Below are positions 20,823-28,925 of a stretch of DNA of 28,929 nucleotides, piece after piece. The notes beneath the pieces are model-generated. The model did not search any database, was not told where the DNA came from, and was given only the letters and a program-made list of their open reading frames with translations. Numbering within the stretch: the first letter of the stretch is position 1; each line of letters opens with the position of its first letter. Origin of the DNA: Actinomycetes bacterium (GTDB lineage: Bacteria > Actinomycetota > Actinomycetes > Actinomycetales > Microbacteriaceae); the NCBI GenBank assembly GCA_023451265.1, contig JAEYAG010000070.1, forward strand, positions 1 to 28,929, in the 5' to 3' direction. The position numbers and the translations under genes are program-made.

Positions 20823-22151
20823 TCACCGCACGCCTTTGACCTTCCAGGTGATGAGCAAGCCGCCGGCGAGGACGAGGGTTCCCGCCGTGAGATAGAGCAG
20901 CGCATAGTTATCAGTCATCCCCGCCGTCAGGATGAGCGGGGCAACGAGCGGCGCCAGTGCGCTCGGGATCTTCTGCGAGAACGACGTGATCCCCATGAAG
21001 CGTCCCGCTTGCGTCTCCCGATGCGGCAAGACATCCAGGACCATCGCCTGGTTGATGGCGAGGAAAACGGCCACCCCGAGGGAGGAGAGCACGCCACCGA
21101 TGATGAGTGGCAGCAGGCTGAACGAGAGTGCAGAGACGACAGTGCCCGCGGCGAACAGTACGACAGCCACCAGGACGAACGGCCGGCGCCGTCCGACGCG
21201 GTCCGACATCCAACCGCTGGCAATGGCGCCGACTGCGGATACGCCGGTGCCGATGGCTGACATCAGTGCGACGACTGGAGCGATGTCCTGCAGGGGAATG
21301 CCCAACCGGACAGCGAAGAAGAACGTCGAGTAGGTCGAGGTGAAGGTGATGCCGGCGAAGAAGAAGAACCTTCCCAGCCAGTTCCACGAGAAGTCGGGAA
21401 AGTCGCGTGGCCGATAACCGTAGCTCCGGAGAATGCCACCGAAGGTCAGCCGCCCATCGAACGTCATTGCTCGCGTGTCCTCCTCGTGGACGAACAGGAC
21501 GAAGGCGAGAACAAGCGGTAGCCCAATGAGGGCCGGCAGCCACATCGCCAGGACGATGTCGGCGGTGAACGGGCTGACGAGCAGGATCCCCGTGACCGGG
21601 GCGACCTGCGTGACGACGCCTGTGAAGGCTCCAACCTTGCCCCTCTGCGATGGTGCCAGCCGGTCAGCCTGGATGTTGCTGATTGAGCCGAGCGCGGTGC
21701 CCCATCCGAGATTCGCCAGGACCCATCCGAGGGCGAGGATCAGGACGGTCGGGGCCAGCGACATCACCGCGATGGCCACCACACCGATGAGGATCCCAGC
21801 CACGGTGAACGGCCGACGCCTCCCCCAGCGCGTGCGAAGCCGGTCGCTCAGGATGCCCGTCAGCGGAGCGGTAACCAGTGTCACGACCGAGCCCGCACCG
21901 ATGATGAGGCCGAGCGCAGCGGCATTGCCCGGATCGAGAAGGTCGAGCTTGAGGGCCAGCGTGAAGACCATCGGGACGAGATAGCCCAGGGCGGCGCCAA
22001 GTGTGCCGCCGAGCAGAAGCGCAACCTCCGTTTTCGACAGGCCGCCCGATGAGGCCGTCACAACCGGCGGCGTGGGCGCGCCGGCAACCTGCTGCGCCTC
22101 CGCGGCGAGCGCCTCATCGATGGCTTCGCCAGCGGAACCAGTGGTGGCCAT
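20823..22151 (-). CDS. Second MFS transporter, GPH-like carrier
   Basis: A 442-aa membrane protein with about 12 transmembrane segments and a hydrophilic N-terminal region of about 40 residues. It has the loop motif GILSDRLRTRWGRRRPF (99-115) and its second-half counterpart GWMSDRVGRRRPF. It is clearly related to the MFS protein at 18291-19643: both share the PDF-A/S-WNWLGR element, a QADRLxxxQRGKV segment, the VLDVLPxRxTxAGR segment and a late NYALL motif. ATG 22151 has GAAGGAG 4 nt upstream. The gene stands alone, divergent from a TetR regulator that probably controls it, and convergent with the lacI-type gene. It may carry a related glycoside or sugar in or out; direction and substrate cannot be told from sequence. 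Confidence 0.88.
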   Translation of the reverse strand: MATTGSAGEAIDEALAAEAQQVAGAPTPPVVTASSGGLSKTEVALLLGGTLGAALGYLVPMVFTLALKLDLLDPGNAAALGLIIGAGSVVTLVTAPLTGILSDRLRTRWGRRRPFTVAGILIGVVAIAVMSLAPTVLILALGWVLANLGWGTALGSISNIQADRLAPSQRGKVGAFTGVVTQVAPVTGILLVSPFTADIVLAMWLPALIGLPLVLAFVLFVHEEDTRAMTFDGRLTFGGILRSYGYRPRDFPDFSWNWLGRFFFFAGITFTSTYSTFFFAVRLGIPLQDIAPVVALMSAIGTGVSAVGAIASGWMSDRVGRRRPFVLVAVVLFAAGTVVSALSFSLLPLIIGGVLSSLGVAVFLAINQAMVLDVLPHRETQAGRFMGITSFSQKIPSALAPLVAPLILTAGMTDNYALLYLTAGTLVLAGGLLITWKVKGVR

Positions 22152-22255
22152 GCGGCTCCTTCGCTCAGTGGGCTTGAAAATACCTTTGGTGCGCGATTTT
22201 CGTCAGTCTACTCGAAACCCGCGCTGCGGTGGTACTTTCATTTAGGGAGGACGTG
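22152..22255. promoter_or_regulatory. Divergent MFS/TetR control region
   Basis: A 104-bp spacer that is AT-richer than its surroundings. For the MFS gene (minus strand) CTGACG and TATTTT with an 18-nt spacer are plausible -35 and -10 boxes. GAAAATACC (22176-22184) recurs in inverted orientation as GGTACTTTC (22231-22239), and GAAAAT/ATTTTC (22176-22181 and 22196-22201) frame the MFS -10; any of these could be TetR half-sites. The TetR gene has a strong AGGGAGG ribosome-binding site at 22244-22250. Confidence 0.35.
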
Positions 22256-22855
22256 ATGAGCTCTGCGCATGGTGCGCGCCGCGGACCGTACGCGAAGTCT
22301 GTGCAGGTGCGTCGGGGAATCCTGGACGCTGCCCGCCAATCGTTCGCCGAGACCGGCTATCGGGCGACAACAATGAAGGCGGTCGCGGAAAGAGCGGGAA
22401 TCAGCCAGCGAGGGCTGGTGCACCACTTCCCATCGAAAGAGGATCTGCTGGCCGGAGTCCTCGCGGACAACGATGCGCGTATCGGCGCAACCCTCCCCCG
22501 CGAGTCCGGCGTGAAAGCGCTGCGCCTGTTGGTGGATGTGACAGCCGCCGATATGGCTGAGCCCGGGATCGTCGAGCTGTACGCGATTCTGTCCGCGGAA
22601 GCGGCCGCGCCCTTGCACCCCGCGCATGAGTACTACCGGAACCGGTATGCGACCTTCCGCGCGTACGTGGAGCAACAGTTCGAGACAGCGCTGAAGGAGC
22701 GCAGAGCGAGCAACGGTCTGGATGCGGGGACTCTTGCGCTCCTCTTCACAGGACTCCTCGACGGGCTCCAGAGTCAGTGGTTGTACGACCGGGATGTGAA
22801 GATCCGTCCCGCTCTCCATGCCTTCCTCGACGCCTCCATCGGGCCGCGTCTCTAG
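22256..22855 (+). CDS. TetR-family transcriptional regulator
   Basis: A 199-aa regulator. Residues about 15-62 form the TetR DNA-binding domain: GILDAARQSFAETGYRATTM, then AVAERAGISQRGLVHHFPSK, with the FPSKEDLL end of the third helix. The C-terminal region (about 80-199) is helical and ligand-binding, with LFTGLLDGLQSQWLYD near the end, a common TetR_C pattern. ATG 22256 was chosen because AGGGAGG lies 5 nt upstream; an in-frame GTG at 22229 would add nine residues before the ribosome-binding site. It is divergent from the second MFS gene and probably represses it. Its stop codon overlaps the stop of the convergent GH43 gene within the four bases CTAG. Confidence 0.92.
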   Translation: MSSAHGARRGPYAKSVQVRRGILDAARQSFAETGYRATTMKAVAERAGISQRGLVHHFPSKEDLLAGVLADNDARIGATLPRESGVKALRLLVDVTAADMAEPGIVELYAILSAEAAAPLHPAHEYYRNRYATFRAYVEQQFETALKERRASNGLDAGTLALLFTGLLDGLQSQWLYDRDVKIRPALHAFLDASIGPRL

Positions 22856-24324
22856 CCTGACGTGTATCGGAACTCGCGCACCGATGTCACACCCCTTTCA
22901 GCGAACGGTCCCACCATCCGACCGGTGAACTTTCCTTCGAACTCGGTCGAGAGGTAGCGTCCGTCAAGCTCGGCCACGTGCTGCTGCTCGCCGTCCACGG
23001 ACACGGCGAAGGTGAGGATGTCCGGGGAGACGGATGGCATTCTTCCCGTGGGCAACGGATTCTTCGAGCTGATGTGGACTGTCACCGCACCGGACCCGAC
23101 CGAGACTCTCCCGAGCTCGACGTGAAGTCCTGGCAGGTGAGCCCTGGCGACTGCTTCTCCCGCGTCGACGCGCAACTCGCACCAGGCTGTGGACGCGAGA
23201 TACAGCTCAACGCCGCCCACGCCGGACCGAACGTCGATGTCAGCATTGGCCTGCCACTCGAGGTCACGGACGCGCGTGAGCAGCTCTGCACGACGTCCGT
23301 TTCCGTCCAGTTCCAGACCTGACGTGCTGACGGAGGCGAAGTCGAGCTCGCGGTCCACAGCCACCCACCGATGGTGCAGGCTCTCGGTGAACCGCTCCGT
23401 GAAGCTGTGGTCGATTTCGTCGACGACGAAGGCGGCTTCGTTGATGGTGGGCCAATGATCCTCGGTCCACGTGATGCCGGTGACGAACGTCTCACGCCCG
23501 TTCGTGTGGAACCCGTATCCGAAGCCGCGCGGCCGGGTCCCGAGATGGACCATGGCCCACTGACCGGATGGAGTCTGGACCAGGTCGCCGTGACCGGCCG
23601 CCTGGACGGGATGCTCGGTGCTCCGCCTGGTGAGCAGTGGGTGGACGGGGCTGAGCGTGAATGGACCGTCCGGTGCCGACGAGCGCGCGACGGTGACCAT
23701 GTGACCGCTCTTGGTTCCCCCTTCCGCGACAACAAGGAACCAGAAGTCACCGACATGGTAGAGATGCGGCCCCTCGGTGTCGGGAGCCCCCGATCCGCTC
23801 CAGATGCGCTTGACAGGTTCGAGGACGCTACCGGTGTGGGGATCGACGACGGCTTGGCCGATGAACTGGTCACCGGGACCGGTGGCAGTCATTTCGAAAG
23901 CGCGGAGAGTCAGGAGGCATCGACCGTCGTCGTCCCATGCCAGGTCGGGGTCGATGCCGATGATGGGGACCCGCACCGCTTCGCTCCACGGTCCGGCGGG
24001 GTTGTCTGAGTGGTAGATGACCTGGCCGCCGGCGAAGTCGTTCATGTTCGTCGTGACGAACCAGAACGTGTCGTCATGGTGGCGGAGTGTGGACCCATAG
24101 ATACCTGCGGAGTCACCTCCGCCGAAGCGGTGCTGCGCGGGTCGGTCGATGATATTGCCGATGTGCTCCCAGTTCACGAGATCTCGGCTGTGGTGGATCG
24201 GGGCGCCGGGGAAGTATTCGAAGCTGGAGTTGGCGAGGTAGTAGTCGTCTCCGACCCGGCAGATTGTCGGGTCGGGGAAGAAGCCTGAGATCACTGGGAT
24301 GGTTCCGAGGTATGCCTCGCTCAT
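22852..24324 (-). CDS. GH43 family glycosidase (beta-xylosidase/arabinofuranosidase type)
   Basis: A 490-aa GH43 enzyme. The five-bladed propeller contains the three catalytic acids: Asp18 in GFFPDPTICR (general base), Asp125 in IGIDPDLAWDDDG (pKa modulator) and Glu184 in APDTEGPHLY (general acid). The blade signature DDYYLANSSFEYFPGAPIHHS follows the pattern of beta-xylosidases and alpha-L-arabinofuranosidases. Residues about 310-490 form a beta-sandwich (TERFTESLHHRWVAVDRE onward) typical of larger GH43 subfamilies. GH43 enzymes invert configuration. No signal peptide is present, so it should act on imported oligosaccharides, matching the ABC importer upstream. Its ATG overlaps the TGA of the oxidoreductase gene (ATGA), so it is the last gene of that operon. 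Exact specificity is not readable. Confidence 0.92.
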   Translation of the reverse strand: MSEAYLGTIPVISGFFPDPTICRVGDDYYLANSSFEYFPGAPIHHSRDLVNWEHIGNIIDRPAQHRFGGGDSAGIYGSTLRHHDDTFWFVTTNMNDFAGGQVIYHSDNPAGPWSEAVRVPIIGIDPDLAWDDDGRCLLTLRAFEMTATGPGDQFIGQAVVDPHTGSVLEPVKRIWSGSGAPDTEGPHLYHVGDFWFLVVAEGGTKSGHMVTVARSSAPDGPFTLSPVHPLLTRRSTEHPVQAAGHGDLVQTPSGQWAMVHLGTRPRGFGYGFHTNGRETFVTGITWTEDHWPTINEAAFVVDEIDHSFTERFTESLHHRWVAVDRELDFASVSTSGLELDGNGRRAELLTRVRDLEWQANADIDVRSGVGGVELYLASTAWCELRVDAGEAVARAHLPGLHVELGRVSVGSGAVTVHISSKNPLPTGRMPSVSPDILTFAVSVDGEQQHVAELDGRYLSTEFEGKFTGRMVGPFAERGVTSVREFRYTSG

Positions 24325-25331
24325 GCGACCGGCCCTCCGCTTCGGATCTGGGCGAAGATCGCGTCCAAGGTCCGGAACACCGAGATGGTGTCGTCGGCGG
24401 TGTGGACCGGATGCTCGATGAGTCCGTCGCGCAACGCTTCCATGACTTCTCGGATCATGGGAACGTAGCCGCTTCCTTCGCGCGGGTGAGTGATAAGTCC
24501 GGGCTCTCGGAAGACTCGGCGCAAGTCACCCGCGTGCACGTGCAGGTCGGTGGTCGCCCAGAAGGGTGGCGAGAGGGTCAGCCAGCCCTTCGTTCCGCCG
24601 ACGGACGCTGTGAGCTCGGTAAACTCGACCATCGAGCTGGAGCCTTGCATGTAGCGGCCGTCAGAGTACTCGAGGGTGAAATGCGCTGCGAAGTCGAGTC
24701 CGTCCTCCCTGACGGTGCCGGCGGCAACCACGGACTCCGGCTCGCCGAAGACCGTGTGCGCGAGTGTGACGGGATAGATTCCTTGGTCCAGTAGCGCGCC
24801 GCCACTGCGAGCTAGGTCCGTCCGACTGCCCGTGGTGTCGGGGAACGGGATGCCGAACGAGGCTCGCAGGTTCCTGGGCACGCCAATCACGCCCTCGCGC
24901 AGCTGGTCTTGCAGGCTGCGGAAGACGGGGCTGAACTTCATCCACATCGCTTCCATCAGGAAGACGTTGGAAGCTCGCGCGATCTCGAACAGAGCCGCGG
25001 CCTCTTTGGCGTTGAGCGCCATCGGCTTTTCGACGAGGACGTGCTTGCCCGCCTTGAGGGCGCGGCGTGCCATTCCGAAGTGCAAGGCGAAGGGGGTAGC
25101 CAGATAGATCGCATCGACGCTGTCGTCCTGGATCACTTCGTCGAAGTCGCTGGTCGAGCGGGCGATACTGAACTCAGCCGCGAACTGGGCGGCCTTCTGC
25201 GGGTCGCGGGACTGTACGACCACGACCTCCGCCTCGGGAACCGACTGGATGTCGGGGACCACACTTCGAGAAATCGTGCCGGTCCCGACGGCTGCCCATC
25301 GAACCGTTCGCGGCGTGCTCGCCCCACTCAT
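24321..25331 (-). CDS. Gfo/Idh/MocA family oxidoreductase
   Basis: A 336-aa NAD(P)-dependent sugar oxidoreductase. The N-terminal Rossmann fold begins VRWAAVGTGTISRSVVPDI with the nucleotide-binding GTGTIS motif (16-21). The hallmark EKP motif (101-103) occurs in GKHVLVEKPMALN, with Lys102 the expected catalytic lysine. The C-terminal alpha/beta domain includes SGGALLDQGIYPVTLAH, where the family has its conserved D/G..Y/H..D/H catalytic residues. Members oxidise or epimerise sugars, inositols and glycosides or act as trans-dihydrodiol/xylose dehydrogenases; the DQGIYP form is common in the latter group. It overlaps both neighbours by four bases (ATGA at each end), linking it to the ABC importer and the GH43 enzyme, so a pentose or pentose-containing oligosaccharide is a reasonable but unproven substrate. 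Confidence 0.9.
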   Translation of the reverse strand: MSGASTPRTVRWAAVGTGTISRSVVPDIQSVPEAEVVVVQSRDPQKAAQFAAEFSIARSTSDFDEVIQDDSVDAIYLATPFALHFGMARRALKAGKHVLVEKPMALNAKEAAALFEIARASNVFLMEAMWMKFSPVFRSLQDQLREGVIGVPRNLRASFGIPFPDTTGSRTDLARSGGALLDQGIYPVTLAHTVFGEPESVVAAGTVREDGLDFAAHFTLEYSDGRYMQGSSSMVEFTELTASVGGTKGWLTLSPPFWATTDLHVHAGDLRRVFREPGLITHPREGSGYVPMIREVMEALRDGLIEHPVHTADDTISVFRTLDAIFAQIRSGGPVA

Positions 25332-26158
25332 GCCGAAGCCGTCCGGAGAGCCCAGCGCGCCTCGCGACGTTCGCGCTGCTTGTCAGGGTCGGCGGTGGGG
25401 GCTGCAAGCAGAAGGGTGCGGGTGTACTCGTTGGTCGGCGCTGAGGTCACCTGGGCCGTCGAGCCTGTCTCCACGAGTTCACCGCGGTACATCACCGCAA
25501 CCCGATGGCTGATGTGCCGCACCACTGCGAGGTCGTGTGTGATGAACAGGTAAGCCACACCGATCTCGCGCTGCAACTCGATGAACAGGTCCATGACCTT
25601 GGCCTGAGTGGTGAGGTCCAGAGCGCTCACCGGCTCGTCGCAGACGATGAGTTTCGGCTTGAGCGCGAGCGCCCGAGCAATCGCGACGCGCTGGCGCTGG
25701 CCTCCGCTGAACTCCCGCGGGTACCGCTGGGCGGAGTTGGCGGGCATGCCGACCCGGTCGAGGAGCCCCATCACGGTGTTTCGCGCTTCACGTCCTTCGA
25801 TGCCTTGTGCAATCATCGGCTCCGCGAGGATGTCCGCGATCTGAAGCGCTGGGTTCAGTGACGTGTAAGGGTCCTGGAACACCACTTGCAGGTCCCGGGC
25901 GAGGCCGCGGCGCTCACTGCTCGAGATGTGAGTGATGTCGCGACCGGACATCGTGATGGTTCCCCCTGTCGGGGCGGCCAGACCGAGCACCGCGCGCCCG
26001 AGCGTGGTCTTGCCGGACCCTGACTCACCCACCAGTCCCAGAGTTTCGCCTGGGGCGATGTCCAGGGAGATTCCTTTCAGGATCTCGGGTGAACGGCGGC
26101 GGAACCCTTTACCCGGGTACGTGAGGCGAAGGTCCCGCACTTCCAAAAGGTTGTTCAT
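25328..26158 (-). CDS. ABC transporter ATP-binding protein, OppF/DppF type
   Basis: A 276-aa ATPase. Walker A is GESGSGKT (44-51), Q-loop Gln95 in VVFQDPYTSLNP, signature SGGQRQR (151-157), Walker B LIVCDEP with Asp174-Glu175, D-loop SALD and switch His208 in ITHDL. The VFQDPYTSLNP and ALDLTTQAKV segments and the C-terminal region after the switch (NEYTRTLLLAAPTADP) place it in the oligopeptide/dipeptide/nickel importer family, which also imports plant oligosaccharides in some bacteria. It would pair with the ATPase half of the adjacent permease-ATPase fusion. Its start overlaps the stop of that gene by four bases and its stop overlaps the oxidoreductase start likewise. The final residues are basic and Arg-rich (RERREARWALR). 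Confidence 0.93.
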   Translation of the reverse strand: MNNLLEVRDLRLTYPGKGFRRRSPEILKGISLDIAPGETLGLVGESGSGKTTLGRAVLGLAAPTGGTITMSGRDITHISSSERRGLARDLQVVFQDPYTSLNPALQIADILAEPMIAQGIEGREARNTVMGLLDRVGMPANSAQRYPREFSGGQRQRVAIARALALKPKLIVCDEPVSALDLTTQAKVMDLFIELQREIGVAYLFITHDLAVVRHISHRVAVMYRGELVETGSTAQVTSAPTNEYTRTLLLAAPTADPDKQRERREARWALRTASA

Positions 26159-27957
26159 GACGAACGCTCTTCTCCGCTCAGCACGACGACGGGCGGGTCT
26201 TCACGCACGGTCTCCTCGTCGAGGATGGAACTGATGAGCTCCTGCGTGTACTCCTGCGTCGGGCGCTGGAAGATGTCCCGGACGGAGCCTTCCTCGATGA
26301 GTTCCCCGTCCCGCATGACCACGACGCGGTCACAGAGGTCGGCGACGACGCCGAAGTTGTGCGTGACCAGCAGGACACCCATTCCGAGTTCGCCCTGCAG
26401 TTCACGCAGCAGATCGAGGATCTCCGCCTGCACGGTGACGTCGAGTGCTGTGGTGGGCTCATCAGCAATCAGTAGCTTCGGACGCGAGACCACCGCGCCC
26501 GCAATCAGCACGCGCTGCGCCATTCCGCCGGAGATCTGATGCGGGTAGGAGCGGAAGGTGCGTTCGGGGTCTGCGATCCCGACCCGTTCCAGGAGCGCCA
26601 GGATGGCCTGTTTGGCCTCCTTCTTCGACATCCCCTTCTGTAGTCCCTCCATCAGCTGGCTGCCGACGGTGAAGGACGGGTCCAGGTTCGCCATCGGTTC
26701 CTGCGGAACGTAGGAGATGACACCACCTCGCAGCTTGCGCATCTCGCGTCCGGACTTTCCGAGCAGCGACTCGCCCGCGAGGCTGAGCTCGTCGGCCGTG
26801 ACGCGCGCTTCCTTCGGGAGCAGGCCAAGGACCGAGAAGGCGGTCTGCGTCTTCCCAGAGCCTGATTCGCCCACGAGTCCGACAATCTCTCCGGGGTTCA
26901 CATCGAGCGACACGGAGTTGACGACTGCCTTGTAGCTGCCGTCCGGCATCGGGTATCGCACGCGCAGGTTGCGGACGCTGAGAAGTCCCCCTCGACCGTC
27001 GACCGGGACGGCGTTGGTCGCCGGCTCGGCGATGGCCTCCTCGATGCTCCGCTTCTTCCCAGCCGTCGACTGCGGGCCTGCCAGGACGTCGCGGTAGGCG
27101 TTACCGAGGAGGATCAAGCTGCCGTTGAGGAGCGCGAGGAACAGCGCGGGCCAGACCAGCTGCAGCGGGTCCGTGTAGATGTTCACGAACGCGTCGTTGG
27201 TCATCGAGCCGAAGCTCGGGGTCTGGGTTGAACCGAATCCCAGGAACGCAAGCCCTGCCTGCACGCCGATGGCGGCGCTGGCGAGGAAGGCCGCGGAAAT
27301 AATGACCGGTCCGCGGACCACGTAGAAGACATGGCGGGAGAGGATGCGCCGGTTGGACAGGCCGGACACGCGTGCGGCGTCGACGTACAGCTCGTTGCGC
27401 ACCCCGGCGACGAGGTTGCGCACGAGCCGGAAGATGCCCGGCGCCAGGAACAGACCGAAGATGAACATCATGCCCTGATAGCTGCTGCCCATGACGGGGT
27501 AGAGCACCATCACCAGGACCAGTGCGGGGAACGTCATCAGCAGGTTGAAGACCCACGACATGACCCCATCGGTGCGCTTGCCGATGTATCCGGCGATGAG
27601 GCCGAACACGGTGCCGACGAGCAGACCGACGCCGGCGCCTATGAGTGCCGAGATGAGGGAGACGTTGATGGAGGTCAGCACGCGCGCCCAGATGTCGCGT
27701 CCGTACTGGTCGCCGCCCAACGGCCACCCGGGAGTTCCCACGGGCGCGTTGATGTGCTGGAGCGAGGCGTACAACGGGTCGTGCGTGCTCAGCAGTGGTC
27801 CGAAGATGCCGAGCAGGATAAGCCCGGCGAGCACAATCAGGCTTGCGAGACCGAGAGGCTTACGCAGAAGGCGGCGGAAGGCTCCGGCCCGCTTCTTGAC
27901 GCTCAGGTCATCGAGTTCGTTGACGACGATGGCGTCGGAGGGGTCGTAGACGGTCAT
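26155..27957 (-). CDS. ABC importer permease-ATPase fusion, DppC-DppD type
   Basis: A 600-aa two-domain protein. Residues about 25-295 are a DppC/OppC-like permease: N-terminal membrane segment (LASLIVLAGLILLGIFGPLL), GGDQYGRDIWARVL, and the cytoplasmic EAA-like loop YVDAARVSGLSNRRILSRHV that contacts the ATPases. Residues about 325-590 are a DppD/OppD-like ATPase with Walker A GESGSGKT (363-370), YVPQEPMANLDP Q-loop, ISGGMAQRV signature, Walker B LLIADEP (Asp499-Glu500) and switch His533. Such permease-ATPase fusions are known in actinobacteria. I chose ATG 27957, which overlaps the stop of the upstream permease gene (ATGA); an in-frame ATG at 27984 would add nine residues inside that gene. 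It needs the partner permease, the OppF-like ATPase and a solute-binding protein, the last of which is missing from the window. Confidence 0.93.
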   Translation of the reverse strand: MTVYDPSDAIVVNELDDLSVKKRAGAFRRLLRKPLGLASLIVLAGLILLGIFGPLLSTHDPLYASLQHINAPVGTPGWPLGGDQYGRDIWARVLTSINVSLISALIGAGVGLLVGTVFGLIAGYIGKRTDGVMSWVFNLLMTFPALVLVMVLYPVMGSSYQGMMFIFGLFLAPGIFRLVRNLVAGVRNELYVDAARVSGLSNRRILSRHVFYVVRGPVIISAAFLASAAIGVQAGLAFLGFGSTQTPSFGSMTNDAFVNIYTDPLQLVWPALFLALLNGSLILLGNAYRDVLAGPQSTAGKKRSIEEAIAEPATNAVPVDGRGGLLSVRNLRVRYPMPDGSYKAVVNSVSLDVNPGEIVGLVGESGSGKTQTAFSVLGLLPKEARVTADELSLAGESLLGKSGREMRKLRGGVISYVPQEPMANLDPSFTVGSQLMEGLQKGMSKKEAKQAILALLERVGIADPERTFRSYPHQISGGMAQRVLIAGAVVSRPKLLIADEPTTALDVTVQAEILDLLRELQGELGMGVLLVTHNFGVVADLCDRVVVMRDGELIEEGSVRDIFQRPTQEYTQELISSILDEETVREDPPVVVLSGEERSS

Positions 27958-28895
27958 GAGACCCTCACCTTCGGGTTGAGCCAACCGTTGGCGAGGTCGA
28001 CGAGCAGGTTCACGACCACGACAAGGGCGACGCTGAATAGCGAGACGCCGAGCATCGCGGGAAGGTCGCCCTGAATGGTGGACGTGTAGCCGTAGGTGCC
28101 GAAACCGGGGAGCGCGAAGATCTTCTCCACGAACAACGAGGCACCGAACATGGTGATGAACAACAGCGAGAACGTCGTCAGCGCGGGGCCGGCGGCGTTG
28201 CGCAGCGTGTGCTTGAGGAGGATCGACGTTTCCGAGGAACCCCGGCTGCGGAGCGAGCGGACGTAGTCGCGATTCAACTCGTCAATCATCGAGCCTCGCA
28301 CCTGCGCGGCCAGCGACGCGATACCGCCGATGGAGAGCACCACCGCGGGAAGGATCACGGATGCGAGCCACCCGCTGAAGGACTCTTCGATGGGCACGAA
28401 TCCGATGGCCGGCAGCCAGCCCAGCACGATAGCGAAGACGTAGACGAGCACGATGCCGAGGATGATGGCCGGGAAGACGTACGAGACGGTCGCGATGCCC
28501 TGCAGGACGTTGTCCAACCAGCCGCCTCGTGCCGCGGATGCCACGCCGAGGATGATGCTGACGACCAACGTAATGATGCACGCGACGAACACGACCGACA
28601 TGGTCACGGGCAGGCGGTTGAGGAGAGCCTGAGCGACGGGCTCACTGGTGAAGTAGGACGTGCCGAGGTCACCCTGGAACACGCCGGCAAGCCAGGAGAA
28701 GTACTGTTCGAAGATCGGCCGGTCAAGGCCCAGTTGCGCGTTCAGGGTCGCGATCTGCTCGGCACTAGCGGCGGGGCCGAGGATGTTCTGGGCGACGGGG
28801 ATGCCGGCGCCGAAGGTTAGGAAAAAGGTGATGGCGGTGACGATGAAGATCAGGACCAGTCCCGATCCGAGCCGCCGAAGGATGAAGGTAAGCAC
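27954..28895 (-). CDS. ABC importer permease, DppB/OppB type
   Basis: A 313-aa membrane protein with six transmembrane segments. It starts LTFILRRLGSGLVLIFIVTAITFFL and continues with ASAEQIATLNAQLGLDRPIFEQYFSWL and GDLGTSYFTSEPVAQAL, the standard DppB N-terminal half. The EAA loop reads LNRDYVRSLRSRGSSETSIL followed by LKHTLRNA, and LPGFGTYGYTSTIQGD lies before the last segments. The start is GTG 28895, preceded by AAGGAG at a 5-nt distance. The stop overlaps the next gene by four bases. In related operons the gene upstream is the extracytoplasmic solute-binding lipoprotein, which would be beyond the window edge. The association with GH43 suggests oligosaccharide rather than peptide transport. 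Confidence 0.93.
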   Translation of the reverse strand: MLTFILRRLGSGLVLIFIVTAITFFLTFGAGIPVAQNILGPAASAEQIATLNAQLGLDRPIFEQYFSWLAGVFQGDLGTSYFTSEPVAQALLNRLPVTMSVVFVACIITLVVSIILGVASAARGGWLDNVLQGIATVSYVFPAIILGIVLVYVFAIVLGWLPAIGFVPIEESFSGWLASVILPAVVLSIGGIASLAAQVRGSMIDELNRDYVRSLRSRGSSETSILLKHTLRNAAGPALTTFSLLFITMFGASLFVEKIFALPGFGTYGYTSTIQGDLPAMLGVSLFSVALVVVVNLLVDLANGWLNPKVRVS

Positions 28896-28912
28896 AAGTA
28901 CTCCTTGGCGGT

Positions 28913-28925
28913 GGGGGGGGGGGGG
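28913..28925. repeat. G13 homopolymer at the contig end
   Basis: Thirteen consecutive G residues lie four bases from the end of the window, directly upstream of the permease ribosome-binding site. Length of such a run is unreliable in sequencing, and this probably marks where assembly stopped. Confidence 0.7.
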
